Source: Streptomyces atroolivaceus
GTDB taxonomy: Bacteria > Actinomycetota > Actinomycetes > Streptomycetales > Streptomycetaceae
Length of the DNA: 64,000 nt
Reading direction: 5' to 3'
Assembly (NCBI RefSeq): GCF_000717025.1
Contig: NZ_JNXG01000011.1
Span: forward strand, 124,001-188,000
The position numbers and the translations under genes are program-made. Under the pieces are notes generated by a model that saw only the letters and a list, made by a program, of their open reading frames with translations, was not told where the DNA came from and made no database searches. This document shows, one piece after another, positions 60,523 through 64,000 of this stretch; the first letter of the stretch is position 1; each line of letters begins with the position of its first letter.

Positions 60523-61134
60523 GTGGCGAGAGTGCGGCTGAGCGTGGCGGAGCGTCGTGAGGAGCTCTTGCGCGCTGCCGTCGAGCAGATCGAGGTGCGG
60601 GGCGTCTCCTCGGTCAGGATCGCCGATGTGGCCGCTGTCCTCGGAGTGAGCAATGCCCTGGTGCTCTACCACTTCTCGTCCAAGGAGAAACTGGTGGCCG
60701 CCGCCTTCGCCTACGCCGCGGAGGCCGATCTCGCCCATCTGCGCAAGCTGCTGACCCGCCGCACCAGCGCGGTCCGACGGCTCCGGGCGGCCGTTCGCTG
60801 GTACGCGCCGACCGGGCAGGCCAAGGGGTGGCGGCTGTGGATCGAGGGCTGGGCGGCCTCCCTGCGGGATCCCGTACTGCGCGACGTGGCCGGAGACCTC
60901 GACCAGCAGTGGAAGGCGGAGCTGGCCGAGGTCATCGAGGAGGGTGCGGCGGCGGGTGAGTTCCACTGCGAGGATCCGATGTCCGTGGCCTGGCGGCTGA
61001 CAGCCCTCCTGGACGGACTGGCGGTGCAGATGACGTCGTACGCGGGCCCGCTCTCCCGCGCCACCATGCTGCAGTGGACCGAAGAGGCGCTCGCCCGCGA
61101 ACTCGGCATCGATCACGCGGTTCTGACCGCCTGA
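60523..61134 (+). CDS. TetR-family regulator (leaderless)
   Basis: 203 residues from GTG 60523. DNA-binding domain: RREELLRAAVEQIEVRGVSS, VRIADVAAVLGVSNALVLYH and FSSKEKLVAAAFAYA. The ligand domain is a BetI/TetR_C_6-like helical bundle (AKGWRLWIEGWAASLRDPVL, AGEFHCEDPMSVAWRLTALL, DGLAVQMTSY). It likely controls itself and the preceding amino-acid dehydrogenase; homologues often regulate amine or betaine metabolism, which fits such a partner. Confidence 0.9.
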   Translation: MARVRLSVAERREELLRAAVEQIEVRGVSSVRIADVAAVLGVSNALVLYHFSSKEKLVAAAFAYAAEADLAHLRKLLTRRTSAVRRLRAAVRWYAPTGQAKGWRLWIEGWAASLRDPVLRDVAGDLDQQWKAELAEVIEEGAAAGEFHCEDPMSVAWRLTALLDGLAVQMTSYAGPLSRATMLQWTEEALARELGIDHAVLTA

Positions 61135-61203
61135 AGCCGCCGGGCGCGGACCGGCCGAGGGTGCCGGCCCGGCACCGGCCGGCCGAGGCCGGCACGCATC
61201 CGG

Positions 61204-62205
61204 TCAGGTCTGGCGCACCGGCGCGTATGCCTCTCCCTCGAGCCCGAAGGTCCAGGCGACGCCCTCCTTGGCGGTCCGGGTCCTGGGCGGCACGCGCAGC
61301 CAGTAGGTGCGGTGGGTGCCGTCGGGCTCGGGGGTGGAGTTGACGACTTCCACCATCACGACGTCCTCGTCACCGTCCATGGCGATGCGCCAGAGTATGC
61401 CGGTCTCGTCCCGGTGCACCGGCTCCGCGCCCGACTCCGCGAGGTAGCGGTCGTAGCCGTAGTACTCGAGCATCACACGGCGCAGCTCCGCGTTCTCCTC
61501 GGCGCGTATCCGGTCCGGAGTCAGGCTCGCCAGCCCGTCCAGGAACTCGGCCGGCACGGTCATCCCGCGCCAGGCGTACAGGGCGAAGCCGTCCGCGTAG
61601 GCGAGAGCCGGTCCGTCTCCCCGGTCGAGCCGTCCCGCCTCGTCGCGGTGGAGCACATCGGGCCGCTCGCTGATCACCACGGCGTGCTCGTAGGGCCACC
61701 ACCAACCGGCGTTCCTGGCGACCTCCGCCAGTCCGGTCAGCCTGTCGCCCCGGCCGTCGAAGGCCGCGAGCCAGGCCGCGTCGTGCTGACCGAGGACCGC
61801 GTCGAGCAGCAGGAGGCGGATGCCGGACTCGTCGTCGGGCCGTGTCGCGAGCTCGGCGACGACTCCCGTCCGTATCCGCTCGGCCAGTGCGGCCGTGGTC
61901 TCCCACAGCTGGGCCCCGGTGGCGGACCACAGGGCGGACCAGCCGGCAGGGCCCAGCTCGTCGTACATCCGGCGCCGCTCCTCCGCCCAGGGACGGGTGC
62001 GGACTTCTTCGCGCACCGGGCGTCCCGCGCCGGACAGCTTCTCCACCACCTCGACGGCCGCCCGGGGCGAGTCCGCCCAGATGATGCGCTCGGGCTCCTC
62101 GAGCCCCGCACTCCGGTAGGCGAGCCGCACCCCGTCCTCGGCCGCACCCCGGTCGGCCCTGCCCGTGGCCGCCGCCACGGCCCGCCACGCGTTCACGTAC
62201 TGCAT
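61204..62205 (-). CDS. DUF6745-like protein
   Basis: 333 residues from ATG 62205, with GGGGA upstream. Characteristic parts are RAVAAATGRADRGAAEDGVR, AGLEEPERIIWADSPRAAVE, AELATRPDDESGIRLLLLDA, VVISERPDVLHRDEAGRLDR, GDGPALAYADGFALYAWRGM and VHRDETGILWRIAMDGDEDV. The repeated RPDVLHRDEAGRLDRGDGP motif is the DUF6745 hallmark. Function unknown. A 108-residue gene lies 113 bases upstream on the same strand, and leucine-rich STM4015-like genes lie nearby, a combination I associate with Streptomyces genomes. Confidence 0.82.
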   Translation of the reverse strand: MQYVNAWRAVAAATGRADRGAAEDGVRLAYRSAGLEEPERIIWADSPRAAVEVVEKLSGAGRPVREEVRTRPWAEERRRMYDELGPAGWSALWSATGAQLWETTAALAERIRTGVVAELATRPDDESGIRLLLLDAVLGQHDAAWLAAFDGRGDRLTGLAEVARNAGWWWPYEHAVVISERPDVLHRDEAGRLDRGDGPALAYADGFALYAWRGMTVPAEFLDGLASLTPDRIRAEENAELRRVMLEYYGYDRYLAESGAEPVHRDETGILWRIAMDGDEDVVMVEVVNSTPEPDGTHRTYWLRVPPRTRTAKEGVAWTFGLEGEAYAPVRQT

Positions 62206-62318
62206 CGGTATTCCCCGTCCCCTGTTCCTGTTTCCCTGACCGCACATCACCGCACGTCACGGCACGTCCCGCACCACCGCGGTGCGCACAGCGTGCGTCC
62301 CGCACCACCGCGCAAGGG

Positions 62319-62645
62319 TCAGTCCGCGACGATCCGGACCGCGCCCGGCGCGTACTCGCGCTGACGCACGACGCGGAACCAGCCCTTCGGCAGCGCTATC
62401 GCCGCGTGCTCCTCGTGGACCACGCGTCCGCCCTCGGGGAGCTGAAGCAGCATCGGCCCGAACGGCCCCGCCTCCCGGTGCAGCCGGCCCGGCCCCTGCA
62501 CGGCGTGCGCGTGTCCGGTGACCTCCCCCAGCGCCAGGACCAGCCTTCCCCGCCCGTCGCGCGGTTCGCCCGGTGCGTCGAGGAAGTGCGCGGGCACCTC
62601 CGACTCCCCCAGCGCCATGATCAGTACGTCGCCCTGCCGGTACAC
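62319..62645 (-). CDS. Small conserved hypothetical protein, DUF6745 partner
   Basis: 108 residues: MYRQGDVLIMALGESEVPAH, VLALGEVTGHAHAVQGPGR, GPMLLQLPEGGRVVHEEHAA and IALPKGWFRVVRQREYAPG. GHAHAV and HEEH provide possible metal ligands. The fold looks all-beta. It lies directly upstream of the DUF6745 gene on the same strand and is likely co-transcribed. No family function is known to me. Confidence 0.8.
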   Translation of the reverse strand: MYRQGDVLIMALGESEVPAHFLDAPGEPRDGRGRLVLALGEVTGHAHAVQGPGRLHREAGPFGPMLLQLPEGGRVVHEEHAAIALPKGWFRVVRQREYAPGAVRIVAD

Positions 62646-62906
62646 AGGCCTCTCCCCTCCGGGCCGGCACCACCTGCGCCGGCCACAGGTGAAACGCTAC
62701 GAGGGGGGTCTGACATCGACGGCCGGCCGAGCCCGTTCCGCACGCTCCGCCGGTGGGAGGCAGCGCGCCCTGCGTGCAGGAGGCAGAGTCCGCGCCCCGG
62801 CCGCCCGAAGCGGGCCGGCAACCCCCGGCCCCGCTCGCGCCGTTGTCAGTGACGCTTGATAAACCTTGCGGACATCAGTCGTCCCCAGTATCAGGAGCTC
62901 AGTGCC

Positions 62907-63866
62907 ATGTCCGACGCGGACCGCCTGCACGAGTTGCTCGGCCTCCCGGCCGTCGATTTCCGGCGCGAGACCGACGGGACGGCCCGTCCAGCGGCCGATG
63001 CCGCGGCCTGGCGCATCAGCGTCAACCCGTACGACCCCGACGACGGGGAAGGCACCTGGGCGGAGGAGTTCGACGCCTTCCTGGAAGCCGTCGATCCGTC
63101 GGGTGTCGAAGCCCTCATCATCGGGCAGTGGGGCGAGGCCTACGAGGAGACTTCAGCCTGTCCCATCGGCCTCGTCGTCGCCGCGGCCGACCGGCTGACC
63201 TCGCTCAGGGCGGTCTTCGTCGGGGACCTGGTGATGGAGGAGGCCGAGATCTCGTGGATCGAGCAGTCGGACGTCACCGTTCTGCTCACCGCGTTCCCGG
63301 AACTGACCCACCTCGGCGTGCGCGGCGGCACGGACCTGGAGTTCCCGCCCGTCAAGCACGAGTCCCTGCAGGGGATCGTCGTCGAGAGCGGCGGGCTCCC
63401 GGCTGCGGCGCTGCGCGGAATACTGGACAGCGAGCTGCCGGCGCTGGAGCGGCTGGAGCTCTGGCTCGGTGTCTCCGCCTACGGGGGCGATGCGGTGGTC
63501 CCGGATCTTGCGCCACTGCTCTCCGGTACCCGCTTCCCCCGACTGCGGCACCTGGGCCTGTGCAACAGCGAGTTGCAGAACGAGATCGCCGCCGCGATCG
63601 GTTCGGCGCCGGTCGTCGCACAGCTCCGGACGCTCGATCTGTCGAACGGCACGCTGGGCGACGAGGGCGCCGCCGCGCTGCTCGAGGGCCAGCCTCTCAC
63701 CCATCTCACCTCGCTCGATCTCCACCACCACTTCCTCACCGAGCCCATGGAACGCCGGATCTCGGAAGCCCTGGAGCCTCACGGGGTGTCCGTCGATCTG
63801 TCAGGGCGCTGCGAACCATGGGACGGCCTCGGCGCCGAAGGCCGCTACACCGCGGTCGCGGAGTGA
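62907..63866 (+). CDS. STM4015-like leucine-rich protein
   Basis: 319 residues from ATG 62907, with AGGAG upstream; the open frame to the left (62856) lacks a start signal. It begins LHELLGLPAVDF and has WRISVNPYDPDDGEGTWAEE, then a run of leucine-rich blades: LTSLRAVFVGDLV, PELTHLGVRGGTDLEF, PALERLELWLGV, PRLRHLGLCNSELQNEIAAA, QLRTLDLSNGTLGDEGAAAL and LTHLTSLDLHHHFL. This is the STM4015 family, predicted to be an intracellular LRR scaffold. A related gene begins seven bases after its stop. Confidence 0.88.
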   Translation: MSDADRLHELLGLPAVDFRRETDGTARPAADAAAWRISVNPYDPDDGEGTWAEEFDAFLEAVDPSGVEALIIGQWGEAYEETSACPIGLVVAAADRLTSLRAVFVGDLVMEEAEISWIEQSDVTVLLTAFPELTHLGVRGGTDLEFPPVKHESLQGIVVESGGLPAAALRGILDSELPALERLELWLGVSAYGGDAVVPDLAPLLSGTRFPRLRHLGLCNSELQNEIAAAIGSAPVVAQLRTLDLSNGTLGDEGAAALLEGQPLTHLTSLDLHHHFLTEPMERRISEALEPHGVSVDLSGRCEPWDGLGAEGRYTAVAE

Positions 63867-63873
63867 GGGCGCG

Positions 63874-64000
63874 ATGACCGACATCACACACCCCGACGTC
63901 TTTCACGGCCTGCCGGTCCTCACCCTTCCCCTGCCCGGCCCCTCGGGGACGGCAGGGGAACTGCCCGCCGCAGGCTCCGTGGCTTGGCGCCTGGACTGCC
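63874..64000 (+). CDS. STM4015-like protein, partial (3' end outside window)
   Basis: From ATG 63874 the reading gives MTDITHPDVFHGLPVLTLPL, then AGELPAAGSVAWRLDC at the window end. FHGLPVLTLP and SVAWRL align with the N-terminus of the preceding STM4015-like protein (LLGLPAVDF, AAAWRIS), so these are tandem paralogues. The rest is beyond base 64000. Confidence 0.7.
   Translation, partial: MTDITHPDVFHGLPVLTLPLPGPSGTAGELPAAGSVAWRLDC

Overview
The window is high-GC actinobacterial chromosome, almost certainly Streptomyces. Codon third positions are nearly all G or C, and it carries a conservon, many TetR/LacI/PadR regulators, several apparently leaderless genes, and a polyketide–peptide antibiotic cluster. 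I work from the sequence alone; family names rest on motifs read by eye.

Layout. (1) 1-4338: a MerR-type regulator (cut by the window edge) diverges from an ECF sigma factor and a spore-photoproduct-lyase-like radical SAM enzyme. This resembles a LitR/LitS-style light-inducible DNA repair unit. Next come a secreted FAS1 protein and a beta-propeller lipoprotein with a C-terminal CXXCH. (2) 4613-5330: gene debris. (3) 5788-21627: a polycyclic tetramate macrolactam (PTM) cluster. It holds a sterol-desaturase-type hydroxylase, a 3108-residue iterative PKS-NRPS (KS-AT-DH-KR-ACP-C-A-PCP-TE, adenylation code read as ornithine-like), two phytoene-desaturase-like FAD enzymes and a zinc-free reductase. 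In place of the usual P450 it ends in a Rieske non-haem iron oxygenase. The five genes from the PKS-NRPS onward overlap one another, so they should be one transcript. (4) 21628-24445: IS1182 and IS5 remnants, then a frameshifted tyrosine integrase abutting tRNA-Pro(GGG). This is a genomic-island boundary next to the PTM cluster. (5) 24541-29852: a two-subunit transketolase behind a MerR/SoxR-like operator, a MmcQ/YjbR protein, a repeat hairpin, and a large ThuA–glucose dehydrogenase–PKD–CBM secreted protein with a LacI-type operator. (6) 30251-33656: a complete conservon (cvnA-B-C-D). (7) 34089-38044: GH42 beta-galactosidase, a divergent LacI regulator, and a LacI fragment. (8) 38085-42617: a hypothetical gene, an ABC exporter, a small membrane protein, an SRPBCC protein and a cupin. 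(9) 42746-48760: a PadR/membrane/PAP2 cassette between two inverted, decayed IS630-type copies bounded by CTAG, a broken virginiamycin-B-lyase-like gene, an NAD(P)-binding reductase, and a third IS630-like end. (10) 48760-50807: mostly debris. (11) 50808-64000: TetR/ADH pair, cysteine-rich pentapeptide protein, MMPL transporter, AraC fragment, metallo-beta-lactamase-fold hydrolase, PPOX-type reductase, Glu/Leu/Val dehydrogenase, TetR, DUF6745-like protein and its partner, and tandem STM4015-like leucine-rich proteins (the second cut by the window end).

The most notable system is the PTM cluster with a Rieske oxygenase as its last tailoring gene. Also notable are the roughly 20-bp repeat ladder before its PKS-NRPS, the MerR/sigma/photoproduct-lyase unit, the 19-bp-spaced MerR-type promoter driving a leaderless transketolase, and recurring perfect palindromes at or near start codons.
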